Part shown: positions 8,509 to 17,452 of the stretch, in pieces | Numbering within the stretch: position 1 is the stretch's first letter | Layout: each line of letters starts with the position of its first letter | Source of the DNA: Amycolatopsis pittospori | Lineage (GTDB): Bacteria > Actinomycetota > Actinomycetes > Mycobacteriales > Pseudonocardiaceae | Direction of reading: 5' to 3' | Length of the DNA stretch: 64,000 bases | Assembly (NCBI RefSeq): GCF_013870525.1 | Contig: NZ_JACBXD010000029.1 | Location: 1 to 64,000 of the forward strand | Notes under the pieces: generated by a model | The model's input: the letters and a program-made list of their open reading frames with translations, nothing else | What the model was told of the DNA's origin: nothing | Database searches by the model: none | Made by a program: the position numbers and the translations under genes

Positions 8509-9027
8509 GTGGCGAAAAAATTCGGGCTGATTCGTGCATTCGCTCTCGCGCTGGGTTCGATGGTCATGGCTGCCGGCCTGGTCGCGCCCGCGGCGAGCGC
8601 GGCGGAATCGCGCATCGCGGGCGCGCCCGTGTACTGCAAGATCCGGATCGTTTCGATGGCCAGCGGCCTGACCGTGCGCGTCAAGGGAACGACGCTGCAC
8701 GCGGACAGTGCGGGAACCGGCGCCGCGGAGGAATTCTGGGTGCAGCACTACGATAATGGCGTGGTCTATCTGCAGTCGAACGCCAATGGAAACTATGTCG
8801 AGATTCTGGACAGTACAAGGAGATTGTACGCGGAATATCCGGACAAGAAGATCAACGGCCAGTGGCGCTGGGAAGACGTCTCGCCGGGGGCGCGTACCTT
8901 CCGGTTGATAGGGTCGCCCGGTAACTATGCCCGGGTGGAACCCAGCGGAGACGGTCTTCTGCGCTCCGACAATCAGAATCGTGACAACTGGTCATTGTTC
9001 GGCTACGACGTGGTTTTCTGTCTCTGA
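8509..9027 (+). CDS. Secreted beta-trefoil/fascin-like protein of unknown function
   Basis: A 172-aa protein with a Sec signal peptide: KK, then a hydrophobic core (about 8-28) ending in AASA before AESRIAG. GTG 8509 follows GAAAGGGG at a proper distance; the upstream in-frame ATG would place junk before the signal. The mature part repeats short strand patterns (VYLQSNANGNYVEIL, TFRLIGSPGNYARVE, LLRSDNQNRDNWSLFGYD) that resemble beta-trefoil or fascin-like folds. It contains two Cys in the mature chain, CKI near the start and the terminal CL, which could form one disulfide. No enzyme motif is seen. It converges on another small secreted protein gene. Confidence 0.75.
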   Translation: MAKKFGLIRAFALALGSMVMAAGLVAPAASAAESRIAGAPVYCKIRIVSMASGLTVRVKGTTLHADSAGTGAAEEFWVQHYDNGVVYLQSNANGNYVEILDSTRRLYAEYPDKKINGQWRWEDVSPGARTFRLIGSPGNYARVEPSGDGLLRSDNQNRDNWSLFGYDVVFCL

Positions 9028-9043
9028 GTCATAGCGAAGCACG

Positions 9044-9083
9044 AAGGCCTCCTTTTCTACCGTGCGGTGGAAAAGGAGGCCTT
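9044..9083. terminator. Bidirectional terminator hairpin, AAGGCCTCC type
   Basis: Perfect 14-base arms (9044-9057 and 9070-9083, AAGGCCTCCTTTTC and complement) with a 12-base loop lie between two convergent secreted-protein genes. The T- and A-rich ends of the arms make it suitable in both directions. The arm resembles the core of the GTGAAGGCC palindrome family but lacks its GTG outer end. Confidence 0.75.
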
Positions 9084-9102
9084 AGTGTGCGCGGGAGTCG
9101 CG

Positions 9103-9441
9103 TCAGGTCATCGTGATGTCCGGGCCGAAGTTGTGCATTCCGACACCGGCGGGACACCGCGCGATGGAGGTATCGCCTCGCTGTGCCCAATCGCCGACGT
9201 GGAGATGTCCGTCCTGGCAGTAGACGACCACGCGGAACCAGAGCGTCCCTTCGTCGAGTTCATCGCACCTGGCCTTGGCATAGGCCGCCGGGGCCCGATT
9301 GATACCGGTCCAGGTGCAGTCTCTGTATTGGCCGGCCGCGGCGCCCACCGTCGCCGGTGCCGCGGTGGCGGTCATCGCCGAAGAAGCGAGACTCGCCAGA
9401 GTCAGTGCGGCGACGGTGAGGGTTTTGGTTTTGTTTCCCAT
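9103..9441 (-). CDS. Small secreted cysteine-containing protein
   Basis: A 112-aa protein with a clear Sec signal (MGNKTKTLTVAALTLASLAS, cleavage near TATA-APA). ATG 9441 follows GAAGGGG. The mature part has four cysteines (CTW, RCDE, YCQD, RCPAG) and a WFRVVVYCQDGHLHVGDWAQRGD core, which suggests a compact disulfide-bonded extracellular domain. No known family is recognised with certainty. It converges on the other small secreted protein across the hairpin at 9044-9083. Confidence 0.75.
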   Translation of the reverse strand: MGNKTKTLTVAALTLASLASSAMTATAAPATVGAAAGQYRDCTWTGINRAPAAYAKARCDELDEGTLWFRVVVYCQDGHLHVGDWAQRGDTSIARCPAGVGMHNFGPDITMT

Positions 9442-9553
9442 ATGAAGCCCCTTCGGATCGGTGCATCGAATTGTCAGCCGAACCGCTGCCAAAACGCTGC
9501 CGCGAACCGATTTGCAGGCCCCTTTCAGCGAGAACTGAACCCTGCCGGCAGCA

Positions 9554-10297
9554 CTAATTCTGCAAGGCGAAAGTGACCCCGGGGGCCGCGGGTGTCTCGG
9601 GACGCGGCAGCCAGCGCTCGTCGTTCACCGGGAGGTCGCCCTCCAAGGCCGCGAGTACGGCCTCGCGCGCCATCGGCAGCACCGACGCCACGGTGACCTC
9701 GCGGCCGAGTTCGTACGAGAGCGACGTCACGCCCGCGTCCCGGATACCGCACGGGACGATCTTGTCGAACGCGGCCAGGTCGGCGTTGCAGTTCAGCTCG
9801 AAGCCGTGCATGGTCACGCCGCGCTGCACGCGGATGCCGATCGCGGCGATCTTCCGCTCGGGGCCGCGGTCGTCGGCCGGTATCCAGACGCCGCTGCGGC
9901 CCTCGACCCGGCCGGTGTGCACGCCGAGCTGGTCGCAGACGGTGATCAGGGCCTCTTCGAGGCGCCGGACGTAGTGCACGACGTCGATCGGGTCGGCGAG
10001 TTTGACGATCGGGTAGCCGACCAGCTGGCCGGGGCCGTGCCAGGTGATCTTCCCGCCGCGGTCGACGTCGATCACCTGGGTGCCGTCGGTCGGACGGTCC
10101 TCGGCTTCGGTGCGCTTGCCCGCGGTGTACACCGACGGGTGCTCCAGCAACAGCATGGTGTCGGGGCCGTCGCCGTCGGCCCGGGCGGTCACGTGTCGGC
10201 GCTGGAGTTCCCAGGCCTCGGTGTAGTCGATCGTCCCGATCTCGCGGACGTCGACGGGCTCGGTGGCGGCACGGCATGACGTGGTCGAAGAGCTCAC
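9554..10297 (-). CDS. lipB: Octanoyl-[ACP]:protein N-octanoyltransferase
   Basis: Transfers octanoyl groups from acyl carrier protein to the lipoyl domains of 2-oxoacid dehydrogenase E2 and glycine cleavage H proteins; LipA then adds sulfur. The 247-aa protein shows [17 protein letters not shown] (about 80-96), the catalytic Lys149 in RKIAAIG and Cys183 in VPCGI, the Cys/Lys dyad known for LipB. GTG 10297 is the start. It is 10 bases downstream of the PAP2 gene and ends a minus-strand run that starts with the beta-lactamase-like gene. The E2 that carries its product lies 3.3 kb away. Confidence 0.97.
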   Translation of the reverse strand: MSSSTTSCRAATEPVDVREIGTIDYTEAWELQRRHVTARADGDGPDTMLLLEHPSVYTAGKRTEAEDRPTDGTQVIDVDRGGKITWHGPGQLVGYPIVKLADPIDVVHYVRRLEEALITVCDQLGVHTGRVEGRSGVWIPADDRGPERKIAAIGIRVQRGVTMHGFELNCNADLAAFDKIVPCGIRDAGVTSLSYELGREVTVASVLPMAREAVLAALEGDLPVNDERWLPRPETPAAPGVTFALQN

Positions 10298-10307
10298 GTC
10301 AGCGACA

Positions 10308-10922
10308 CTACGCCGGGTCTCGCGGCCGGGGCAGCAGGCCCAGTCCGGTCGCCGCGATCAGGCCGACACCGCCGACGGCCAGCACCGATCCGGCGGTGTC
10401 GGTCAGCCAGTGGACGCCGAGGACGACGCGGCAGAGCGCGCCCACGACCGTCGCCGCGACGGCGATCGTGATCGCCAGGCGCACCAGGTGCGGACGGGTC
10501 CACGCGCAGAGCAGGATGGCGACGAATCCGGTGCAGGCGACGGCGACGACATGCCCGCTCGGGTAGCTCAGGTCGGGGAATTCGCGAGGACGTTCCCGGT
10601 AGAACAGTGGTTTGGCGATCAGGCTCGTCAGGCGGCACAGCATGAGGACGACGGCCAGTTTGACGCACAGCGCGGTCAGCTCCCGGTGGCGCCAGGCGAT
10701 CACCACCAGCACGGCGCCGAGCGCGAACGGCAGCACCGGGCCGAGGACGTTCGTGATCAGGTCGGCCACCTGCCCGGCGGGCCGCGTGTACTGGCCGCGG
10801 AACGCGTCGGCGAGGGCGACGTCCACCGGCGGCGCCTGATCGTCGACCAGCAGGCCGAGGACCACGAAGCCGATCAGCAGCAGGGTTCCGGCGATGGTGT
10901 ACAAGCCGCGTTGCAGGGTCAT
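10308..10922 (-). CDS. PAP2 family membrane phosphatase
   Basis: Integral membrane phosphatase (204 aa, about six hydrophobic segments) of the phosphatidate/undecaprenyl-pyrophosphate type. The three-part signature is visible: [14 protein letters not shown], and [12 protein letters not shown]. The start ATG 10922 overlaps the upstream epimerase stop as ATGA, so translation is probably coupled. A longer frame continues upstream but only because it shadows the epimerase gene. Substrate is not predictable: lipid phosphate recycling or phosphatidylglycerol phosphate are options. Confidence 0.9.
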   Translation of the reverse strand: MTLQRGLYTIAGTLLLIGFVVLGLLVDDQAPPVDVALADAFRGQYTRPAGQVADLITNVLGPVLPFALGAVLVVIAWRHRELTALCVKLAVVLMLCRLTSLIAKPLFYRERPREFPDLSYPSGHVVAVACTGFVAILLCAWTRPHLVRLAITIAVAATVVGALCRVVLGVHWLTDTAGSVLAVGGVGLIAATGLGLLPRPRDPA

Positions 10923-11803
10923 GTCGCGGCGGCCAGCGCGCCTTCGAGCGTCGGGTGCCTGAACTCGTAGCCCGCCTCTTCGAGCGCGCGGGGCATGGCG
11001 CGCTGCCCGAACAACGCCATCTCCTCGGCGGCCTGGCCGAGGGCGATCTTCATGGCGAAACCGGGCACCTGCCAGAACGCCGGACGGTGCACGGCGCGGC
11101 CGAGCGCCTTCGTGAACGCCGCGTTCGTCGCGGGCTGCGGTCCGCTGAGATTCACCGCGCCGGACAGCGACGCGTTCTCCAGCGCGAAAACGATCGCGCC
11201 GACCTCGTCGTCGAGCGAGATCCACGGCATGTACTGCTTGCCGTCGCCGAGTTTCCCGCCGAGCCCGAGCCGGAACAGCGGACGCAGGACATCGAGGAGT
11301 CCACCCTTGCGCGCGAGCACCAGCCCGGTCCGGATCCGCACGACCCGGGCGCCGGCGGTGGTCGCGGCCTCGGTGGCACCTTCCCACGCGGTGCAGAGTT
11401 CGGCGAGGAAACCGCGGCCCGCCGGACTCGCTTCGTCCACAAGGGACGGACCGGGATCGCCGTAGTAGCCGACGGCGGAAGCGTTCACCAGCACAGGGAT
11501 CCCGTGTTCGGCGACCGCTTCGGCGAGCACTTCGGTCGGTTCGACCCGGCTGTCGAGCAGAACCTGTTTACGGGCCGCGCTCCAGCGTCCGGGCAGGAGG
11601 GGCGCACCCGCGAGGTTCACCACGGCGTCGACACCGTCGAGCGCGCCGTCGGTGATTTCGCCCGCCGGAGGATCCCAGCGGCGTTCGTCGTCGGCCCGTT
11701 CTTCCCTGCGCACGAGTCGGATCACCTCGTTCCCGGACTCGCGAAGCCGCTTCGTCAGGGAGGTGCCGATCAGTCCGCTCGCGCCCGCGATCAGAACTCG
11801 CAT
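10919..11803 (-). CDS. NAD-dependent epimerase-like protein (TIGR01777 type)
   Basis: Extended-SDR protein of 294 aa with the N-terminal GASGLIGTSL nucleotide-binding motif (residues 7-16), the YYGDPG segment replacing the usual catalytic Tyr region, and a C-terminal DUF1731-like part ending FRHPTLEGAL. Proteins of this family are widespread but their reaction is unknown. From memory an orthologue sits next to the E2 gene in mycobacteria (Rv2216), matching this context between lipB and the E2. Stop and the PAP2 start overlap by four bases. Confidence 0.9.
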   Translation of the reverse strand: MRVLIAGASGLIGTSLTKRLRESGNEVIRLVRREERADDERRWDPPAGEITDGALDGVDAVVNLAGAPLLPGRWSAARKQVLLDSRVEPTEVLAEAVAEHGIPVLVNASAVGYYGDPGPSLVDEASPAGRGFLAELCTAWEGATEAATTAGARVVRIRTGLVLARKGGLLDVLRPLFRLGLGGKLGDGKQYMPWISLDDEVGAIVFALENASLSGAVNLSGPQPATNAAFTKALGRAVHRPAFWQVPGFAMKIALGQAAEEMALFGQRAMPRALEEAGYEFRHPTLEGALAAAT

Positions 11804-11840
11804 GATCCGATCGTGTCCTATCCGCGTTCCGGTCGCACGC

Positions 11841-12308
11841 TCAGGTTCGCAGTTGCCCGGCGACGTCCGACGCCGCGGTGAGCAACACCAGCACCGGGAT
11901 CGTCGCCGCGGGCCGCAGGCGATAGCTGCCCCGCTTGTCCTGCTCGACGATCCCGGCGCCGGTCAGCGCCTTGAGATGGTGGTACAGCTGGCCGGGGGAG
12001 CCGAGTTCGGCGGCCTCCTGCAACGCGGGCGCGGATTGGGTGCCCTTTTCGGCCAGCGTCCGTACGAGTGCCACCCGTGCGGTACTGGACAGAGCCGCGA
12101 GCACCTCGACCCGCGGCCCGTCGTCCAGCGCCAGCAGCGGGCCCGGCAGGACGTTGATCGCCCAGCTCAGCTCGACGGGATCGGTGAGCTCGCCGCGATA
12201 CCCGACCAGACCCCCGGGGCCGGCCGGCTGGGCGGCCGGGCCCCGTTCTTCGAGCGCGGCGACCCGTTCTTCGAGGGCGGCGATCCGGTCGGCGAGCTCA
12301 GCGTCCAT
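11841..12308 (-). CDS. ArsR-like winged-helix regulator
   Basis: A 155-aa protein with an N-terminal short coiled coil (DRIAALEERVAALEER, residues 7-22), a Pro/Gly linker and a winged helix at about 70-130 (LSSTARVALVRTLAEKGTQ, GSPGQLYHHLKALTGAGIV). The absence of Cys metal-site motifs argues against a metal sensor. It starts 21 bases after the beta-lactamase-like gene stop, so it may sense or control cell-wall stress for that gene, but this is only positional inference. 37 bases separate it from the epimerase. Confidence 0.85.
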   Translation of the reverse strand: MDAELADRIAALEERVAALEERGPAAQPAGPGGLVGYRGELTDPVELSWAINVLPGPLLALDDGPRVEVLAALSSTARVALVRTLAEKGTQSAPALQEAAELGSPGQLYHHLKALTGAGIVEQDKRGSYRLRPAATIPVLVLLTAASDVAGQLRT

Positions 12309-12329
12309 ACCGGTTATCTATACCGTCGG

Positions 12330-13430
12330 CTAGCCGAGCGCTCGCCGCAGGGCGGTGAACTTCGCCGGGTCGGACAGCGCCGCGAGCAAGGCGTCGATGA
12401 GCGGCAACTCGTTCTGCGTGTCCCGGTCCGTCACGCCGTGGAGCAGGACGGCCGCCGTACCGGACCGTCCTCCCGGCCACCTGACCGAAAGCCCGATGGT
12501 GAGCGTGCGCGGCAGGGCCCCGTCCTTGATGAGCACCTCGCTCGCGCCGGGCGGCACGCGGCCGGAAAGCGGCCTGGCGAGGATCTCGCGGGCGAGCGCG
12601 CCGCCCGGCCGGTAGCGACCGGATGCCAGGCTGTGGTGGAGGGAGAACAGTTCCGAGGCCGTACCCCTGGCGTGGCCCTCCACCCACGGCCACTGCGCCT
12701 CCGGCGTCCCCGGCATGGTCGGGAAGCGTGCGAAGGCTTCGGCGCGGAAGTCGGGGTCGGCCACGAACCGCCGGGCCACCGCGTCGCCCAGCGCCCGCCG
12801 GACCGCGACGGGACTGCCGGGCGGCGGCGCGTACTCCGGCATCATCAGCATCAGGACCTCGCCGCCCAGCGATCGGGTGTCCGGCCGCACCCACCCTCCT
12901 CGTGCCGCCGCGCGCTGGAGGGCGGGATCGCCGAGACGGGTGCGGAGGTAGTCGGTGGCGGCGTTGTCGCTGAAGAAGATCATCGCTTCGGGGAGCCTCG
13001 CCAGCGGGACGCGCTGTTCAGGGTCCTTGGCGATGCCGTAGTCGTCGCAGGGGACGCCCAGCCAGGTGAGCGCGTGGAAGTGCGCGCGGCCGTCGGAGAC
13101 GAACGGGTGGTGGGCGTCCCAGTCGCCGACCCTGATCTGTTCCTTCGGATCGAGCCTGCCCGCGGCGACCGCGACGGCGTAGGCGCTGAGGTGCACGACC
13201 TTGACCGACGAAGCCAGTAGCCGCCGGACATCGGCGTTGCGCGAAGCCCGCCGGCCCGCGCCGTCGTCGATCAGGACGGAGACGTCGCGCCGGTGCGCGG
13301 CGAGCCAGTCGAGCCAGCCCTGTTCCGTCGACGTGTCCGGCCCGGTCGTGGTCGCGCTCGCGGTCCCCGGCAGCAGCAGCGCCGCCGATCCGGCCGCGGC
13401 TCCCGCCAGCAGATGGCGTCTGGTCAGCAT
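12330..13430 (-). CDS. Tat-exported class A beta-lactamase-like serine hydrolase
   Basis: A 366-aa exported protein. The N-terminus MLTRRHLLAGAAAGSAALLL is a twin-arginine type signal. The serine-hydrolase core shows S74-S-V-K77 (SxxK), S154-D-N156 and a late KDG in place of the KTG/KSG triad, so the third motif is altered. It may therefore be a low-activity lactamase or a penicillin-binding-protein-like hydrolase. ATG 13430 follows GAGGGAGGG at 8 bases. It opens a compact minus-strand gene run that continues to lipB. Confidence 0.85.
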   Translation of the reverse strand: MLTRRHLLAGAAAGSAALLLPGTASATTTGPDTSTEQGWLDWLAAHRRDVSVLIDDGAGRRASRNADVRRLLASSVKVVHLSAYAVAVAAGRLDPKEQIRVGDWDAHHPFVSDGRAHFHALTWLGVPCDDYGIAKDPEQRVPLARLPEAMIFFSDNAATDYLRTRLGDPALQRAAARGGWVRPDTRSLGGEVLMLMMPEYAPPPGSPVAVRRALGDAVARRFVADPDFRAEAFARFPTMPGTPEAQWPWVEGHARGTASELFSLHHSLASGRYRPGGALAREILARPLSGRVPPGASEVLIKDGALPRTLTIGLSVRWPGGRSGTAAVLLHGVTDRDTQNELPLIDALLAALSDPAKFTALRRALG

Positions 13431-13498
13431 GGTCAACACCCTCCCTCTTGTTTTCCGTAATTCCGGAATACTAGAGTTCTGGGTGGCTGTCAAACCGG

Positions 13499-13562
13499 CG
13501 CATTTAGTCCTCTGGATGCGGTAGTTGCGTGCGCAAGTACCGCATCCAGAGGACTAAATGCG
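13499..13562. repeat. Long palindrome of paired CGCATTTAGTCC elements
   Basis: Perfect 25-base arms (13499-13523 and 13538-13562) around a 14-base centre that is itself nearly self-complementary (TTGCG/CGCAA). Each arm is one copy of the CGCATTTAGTCCTCTG element that also occurs singly at 23439 and 23577. Head-to-head pairing of two copies makes this the largest of the set. It lies upstream of the beta-lactamase-like gene and downstream of the E2 gene. Confidence 0.9.
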
Positions 13563-13572
13563 AGGAAAATGG

Positions 13573-13610
13573 AGAAGGCCCCCGTCCCGTGGAGGGGACG
13601 AGGGCCTTCT
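13573..13610 (-). terminator. dlaT: Hairpin terminator of the E2 gene
   Basis: Arms GAAGGCCCCCGTCCC and GGGGACGAGGGCCTTC pair with one mismatch around a short loop, 15 bases beyond the E2 stop. It fits a rho-independent type end for the lpdA-E2 transcript, although no long U-tract follows. Confidence 0.7.
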
Positions 13611-13625
13611 CGGACTACCGGAGGA

Positions 13626-15404
13626 TCAGAGACCGAGCTCGTCCTCGAAGTTGCCCTCTTCCAGACGCTGCTTGATCGTCGTGACGAAGCGGCCCGCGTC
13701 GGCCCCGTCCACCAGGCGGTGGTCGTAGGTCAGCGGCAGGAACGCCATCGACCGGACGGCGATCGTGTCGTTGCCGTCGGCGTCCGCGATCACGACCGGA
13801 CGCTTCACGACCGCGCCGGTACCGAGCATGCCGGACTGCGGCTGCACGATGATCGGCGTGTCGAACAGGGCGCCGTTGGAGCCGATGTTCGTGATCGTGA
13901 AGGTGCCGCCCGAAAGCTCGTCCGGCTTGATCTGGCCCGAACGCGCGCGGCCCGCCAGGTCGGCGATGCGGTGCGCGAGACCGGCGAGGCTGAGCTCACC
14001 CGCGTCGTGGATGACCACCGACAGCAGACCCTTTTCGGTGTCCACCGCGATCCCCAGGTGCACCGCACCGTGGTAGGTGATCTCCTTCGTGTCCTCGTTG
14101 TAGGACGCGTTGACGTTCGGGTGCTGCTTGAGCGCCTCGACGGTGGCCTTCGCGAAGAACGGCAGGAACGTCAGGTTGACGCCCTCGCGCTCCTTGAAGG
14201 CCGCCTTCGCCCGCGTGCGGAGCTTCGCGATCTTCGTGACGTCCACCTCGTGGACCTGCGTGAGCTGCGCGGAAACCTGCAGCGACTCGCGGGTCTTCGT
14301 GGCGGTGATCTGACGGATCCGGCTGGCCTTCTGCACGGTTCCGCGCAGTGCCGCGAGCTCCGGCGAAACCGCGGCCTTGCGCGGAGCGGCCGGAGCCGAC
14401 GACGCGGCCGGCGCGGCGGCAGCGGCGGGCTGGGCGGCGGGAGCCGGGGCGGCCTTCTGCTTGGCCTCCGCGGCCGCGAGCACGTCCTGCTTGCGGATAC
14501 GGCCACCGACACCGCTGCCGGTCAGCGACGACAGGTCGATGCCGTGCTCCGAAGCGAGCTTGCGGACCAGCGGCGTCACGTACGGCGCGTTGTCCGAACC
14601 GTTGTCGCTGCTCGCCGCCGGGGCGGGCTGAGCGGCGGGCTTCGGCTGCTCGGCCGGCTTCGGCGCGGGGGCGGCCTCGGCCTTGGGCTCGGGCTTCGGT
14701 TCCGGCTTGGGCTCGGGCTTGGGTTCCGGCTTGGGCTCGGGCTTCTTCTCCTCGGCCTTCGGGGCCGGGGCGGAACCGGCCGCGCCGATCACCGCGAGGA
14801 CACCGCCGACCTCGACGGTCTCGTCCTCACCGGCGCGGATCTCCAGCACGGTGCCGGCGACCGGGGACGGGACCTCGGTGTCGACCTTGTCCGTGGAGAT
14901 CTCCAGCAGCGGCTCGTCGACCTCGATGCTGTCGCCGACCTGCTTGAGCCACCGGGTGACGGTGCCCTCGGTGACGCTCTCGCCCAGCTCGGGCAGCTTC
15001 ACCTCGGTACCTTCGCCGCCCGAAGCCGGTGCGGTGTCCGGCTGGGACGGCGCGGAGGCCTGCTCCTGCGCGGGCTCCGGCTCGGGTTCCGGCTGCGCTT
15101 CTTCGGCGGCCGGTTCCGAAGACGCCGAGGACTCGGAGGACCCGGAGGACTCCGGCACACCGCCGGTCCCGTCGTCGATCACCGCGAGCTCGCCACCGAC
15201 CTCGACGGTCTCGTCTTCCTGCGCGCTGATCTTCACGACCTTGCCGGCGACCGGGGACGGGACCTCGGTGTCGACCTTGTCCGTGGAGATCTCGAGCAAC
15301 GGCTCGTCGACCTCGACGGTGTCGCCCTCCTGCTTCAACCACCGGGTGACGGTGCCCTCGGTGACGCTCTCACCGAGCTCCGGCAACGTGACGGAGTAGG
15401 CCAT
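13626..15404 (-). CDS. dlaT: Dihydrolipoamide acyltransferase (E2) with two lipoyl domains
   Basis: Core E2 of a 2-oxoacid dehydrogenase complex (592 aa). Two nearly identical lipoyl domains carry Lys43 and Lys173 (STDKVDTEV) and are joined by Ala/Pro/Glu linkers, one with many [10 protein letters not shown] units. The E3-binding domain ([19 protein letters not shown], about 275-310) follows, then the catalytic domain with His562 in HRLVDG. Annotated sucB in many genomes, but actinobacteria often use a fused OdhA/Kgd for 2-oxoglutarate, and the mycobacterial orthologue Rv2215 serves pyruvate dehydrogenase; I therefore prefer pyruvate E2. AGGGAG precedes ATG 15404. lpdA (E3) is 56 bases upstream. 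Confidence 0.93.
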   Translation of the reverse strand: MAYSVTLPELGESVTEGTVTRWLKQEGDTVEVDEPLLEISTDKVDTEVPSPVAGKVVKISAQEDETVEVGGELAVIDDGTGGVPESSGSSESSASSEPAAEEAQPEPEPEPAQEQASAPSQPDTAPASGGEGTEVKLPELGESVTEGTVTRWLKQVGDSIEVDEPLLEISTDKVDTEVPSPVAGTVLEIRAGEDETVEVGGVLAVIGAAGSAPAPKAEEKKPEPKPEPKPEPKPEPKPEPKAEAAPAPKPAEQPKPAAQPAPAASSDNGSDNAPYVTPLVRKLASEHGIDLSSLTGSGVGGRIRKQDVLAAAEAKQKAAPAPAAQPAAAAAPAASSAPAAPRKAAVSPELAALRGTVQKASRIRQITATKTRESLQVSAQLTQVHEVDVTKIAKLRTRAKAAFKEREGVNLTFLPFFAKATVEALKQHPNVNASYNEDTKEITYHGAVHLGIAVDTEKGLLSVVIHDAGELSLAGLAHRIADLAGRARSGQIKPDELSGGTFTITNIGSNGALFDTPIIVQPQSGMLGTGAVVKRPVVIADADGNDTIAVRSMAFLPLTYDHRLVDGADAGRFVTTIKQRLEEGNFEDELGL

Positions 15405-15460
15405 CGTTCGCTGACTCCCTTGATATGTCTTGCTTGGTCTGTTTCTTCGACGGTGAGACG

Positions 15461-16834
15461 TCAGCTGTGGACGTGCAGCGGCTTGCCCGCCAGGGCGAGG
15501 AACGCTTCACCGAGGGCCTCGGTCTGGGTGGGGTGCGCGTGGATGAGCGGGGCGACGTCCTCGGGGAACGCCTCCCAGCTGTAGATCAGCTGCGCTTCGC
15601 CGATCAGCTCGCCGACGCGGTCGCCCACCATGTGCACGCCCACGACCGGCCCTTCCGGAGCCTTGATCAGCTTGACCCCACCGGAGGTCTTGAGGATCTG
15701 GCTCTTGCCGTTGCCGCCGAGGTCGTAGGTGAAGGTGGTGACGTCGGAGCCGTACTTCTCCTTCGCCTGCGATTCGGTGAGGCCGACCGAAGCGACCTCG
15801 GGGTGCGAGTAGGTGACGCGCGGGATGCCGCTCTCGTCGATCACGCGAGGCTCCTGGCCGGCGATCTCTTCGGCGACGAAGATGCCCTGCTGGAACCCGC
15901 GGTGCGCGAGCTGCAGACCCGGGACGATGTCGCCGACGGCGAAGACGTTCGGCAGGTTGGTGCGCAGGCGGTCGTCGGTGAGGACGAAGCCGCGCTCCAT
16001 CTTGACCCCGGCCTCCTCGTAGCCGTGCCCGGCCGAGTTCGGGCCGCGGCCCACGGCGACCAGCAGCACGTCGGCCTCGAGGGTTTCGCCCGACTCCAGC
16101 GACACGCTGACGCCGTCGTCGTCCTGCTTCGCACCGGTGAACCGCACGCCGGTCTTGAAGGCGATCTTGCGGCGGCGGAAAGCGCGCTCGAGCTGCTTGG
16201 ACGCGTACTCGTCCTCGTTCGGGACCAGGCGGGGCAGCGCCTCCACGATGGTGACGTCGACGCCGAAGGACGCCCAGACGGACGCGAATTCGACACCGAT
16301 GACACCACCGCCGAGAACGATGGCCTTCTTCGGGATGTAGTCCAGCGAAAGGGCCTGCTCGCTCGCGATGATGCGGCCGCCCAGCTCCAGGCCCGGCAGC
16401 GTCTTCGAGTACGAGCCGGTGGCGAGGATGACGTTCTTGCCGGTGTAGCGGGTGCCGTCGACCTCGACGGTGGTGCCGCCGACGAACGTTCCGGTGCCCT
16501 CGACGAGGTTCACCTTGTGCGCCTTGGCCAGGCCCTGCAGGCCCTTGTACAGGCGGGAGACGATCCCGTCCTTGTACTTGTTGACCCCGGCGATGTCGAT
16601 GCCTTCCAGCACGGCCTTGACGCCGAAGGTCTCGGCGTCGCGGGTCTCGTCGGCGACCTCCGCCGCGTGCAGGAGGGCCTTGGTCGGGATGCAGCCTCGG
16701 TGGAGGCACGTCCCGCCAAGCTTGTCCTTTTCGATCAGGGTGACGGAAAGGCCCAGCTCGGCCGCGCGGAACGCGGCGGCGTAGCCGCCCGATCCGCCAC
16801 CCAGGATCACAAGGTCGGCGGAGGTGTCGGTCAC
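15461..16834 (-). CDS. lpdA: Dihydrolipoyl dehydrogenase (E3)
   Basis: FAD/NAD flavoprotein that reoxidises dihydrolipoyl arms of E2 and passes electrons to NAD. The 457-aa protein has the FAD motif GGGSGG (residues 12-17), redox-active Cys43/Cys48 (CLHRGC), the second [11 protein letters not shown] nucleotide motif and the C-terminal HAHPTQTE active-site His-Glu pair. GTG 16834 is supported by GAGGAG 8 bases upstream; the frame continues upstream without a ribosome site. It is the first gene of a two-gene unit with the E2 and may also serve other lipoyl complexes. Confidence 0.96.
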   Translation of the reverse strand: MTDTSADLVILGGGSGGYAAAFRAAELGLSVTLIEKDKLGGTCLHRGCIPTKALLHAAEVADETRDAETFGVKAVLEGIDIAGVNKYKDGIVSRLYKGLQGLAKAHKVNLVEGTGTFVGGTTVEVDGTRYTGKNVILATGSYSKTLPGLELGGRIIASEQALSLDYIPKKAIVLGGGVIGVEFASVWASFGVDVTIVEALPRLVPNEDEYASKQLERAFRRRKIAFKTGVRFTGAKQDDDGVSVSLESGETLEADVLLVAVGRGPNSAGHGYEEAGVKMERGFVLTDDRLRTNLPNVFAVGDIVPGLQLAHRGFQQGIFVAEEIAGQEPRVIDESGIPRVTYSHPEVASVGLTESQAKEKYGSDVTTFTYDLGGNGKSQILKTSGGVKLIKAPEGPVVGVHMVGDRVGELIGEAQLIYSWEAFPEDVAPLIHAHPTQTEALGEAFLALAGKPLHVHS

Positions 16835-17025
16835 TTCAATAACTCCTCGGCAAGCGGTAGGGGTGGTGCTCTGGCGCCGCTTCGCGCGGTATACGCGCGC
16901 GCGGACACTTGCCATCTTGTCACTACGCGCGGCGGGCCTGCGACCTAGCCGGGTATGCGACGGTGAGCACACGCCCGAGTCGGGATAATGGACATCGGAC
17001 GCGAGTGGGAAGTGAGGTGGTCGGA

Positions 17026-17361
17026 GTGGGTCTGTTCGACTCGCTGCGCCGGCGCTCTAAAGGCGGGCAAAAGCCCGGTACGCTGCGGAAAGCCTCTTCA
17101 AACGACTTCAAGCACCTTGAGGAGTGGGCCGCGTCGAGGACGGGTGTCGAGGCCTATGTGGAGCCGAAGACCAACGTCACGGAGACCACAGTCGTCCTCA
17201 TCGCGCACGACGGCGAGTGGACGCGGCGCCGGATCGACAGCCTGGACGCCGCGCAGCAGTTCGGTCGCAAACGGTCGATCCCCGTGTACGAGGTGGCGCG
17301 GGTCGGCTATCCGAAGCGGATGCGGGAGTACACCGAGCGGAAGAAACGCGGCGAAGCCTGA
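17026..17361 (+). CDS. Conserved small actinobacterial protein
   Basis: A 111-aa protein beginning MGLFDSLRRRSKGG, rich in basic residues at both ends, with a central beta-type stretch (TETTVVLIAHDGEWTRRRID). GTG 17026 is preferred because GAGG lies 8 bases upstream and the protein becomes compact there. It starts 191 bases from the divergent lpdA gene. No domain with a known role is recognised. A strong palindrome closes its 3' side at 17386. Confidence 0.75.
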   Translation: MGLFDSLRRRSKGGQKPGTLRKASSNDFKHLEEWAASRTGVEAYVEPKTNVTETTVVLIAHDGEWTRRRIDSLDAAQQFGRKRSIPVYEVARVGYPKRMREYTERKKRGEA

Positions 17362-17385
17362 CGGGTTTCGGCTGGTCACAGGTCC

Positions 17386-17442
17386 GGTCCGTGAAGGCCT
17401 CCTTCCCTACCCTCAAGGTAGTGAAGGAGGCCTTCACGGACC
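17386..17442. terminator. GTGAAGGCC-family palindrome
   Basis: Arms of 24 bases (17386-17409 and 17419-17442) pair with one mismatch around CCCTCAAGG. It lies 24 bases after the 111-aa gene and 10 bases before the end of the convergent SUKH gene, so it can terminate both. Confidence 0.85.
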
Positions 17443-17452
17443 GACGCCTGTC

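Noticed and set aside
13569-15584. Long open frame on the plus strand opposite the E2 gene
   Set aside because: High-GC codon use leaves the opposite strand open; translation is Arg/Gly/Leu-rich low complexity, has no ribosome site, and the minus strand encodes a complete E2.
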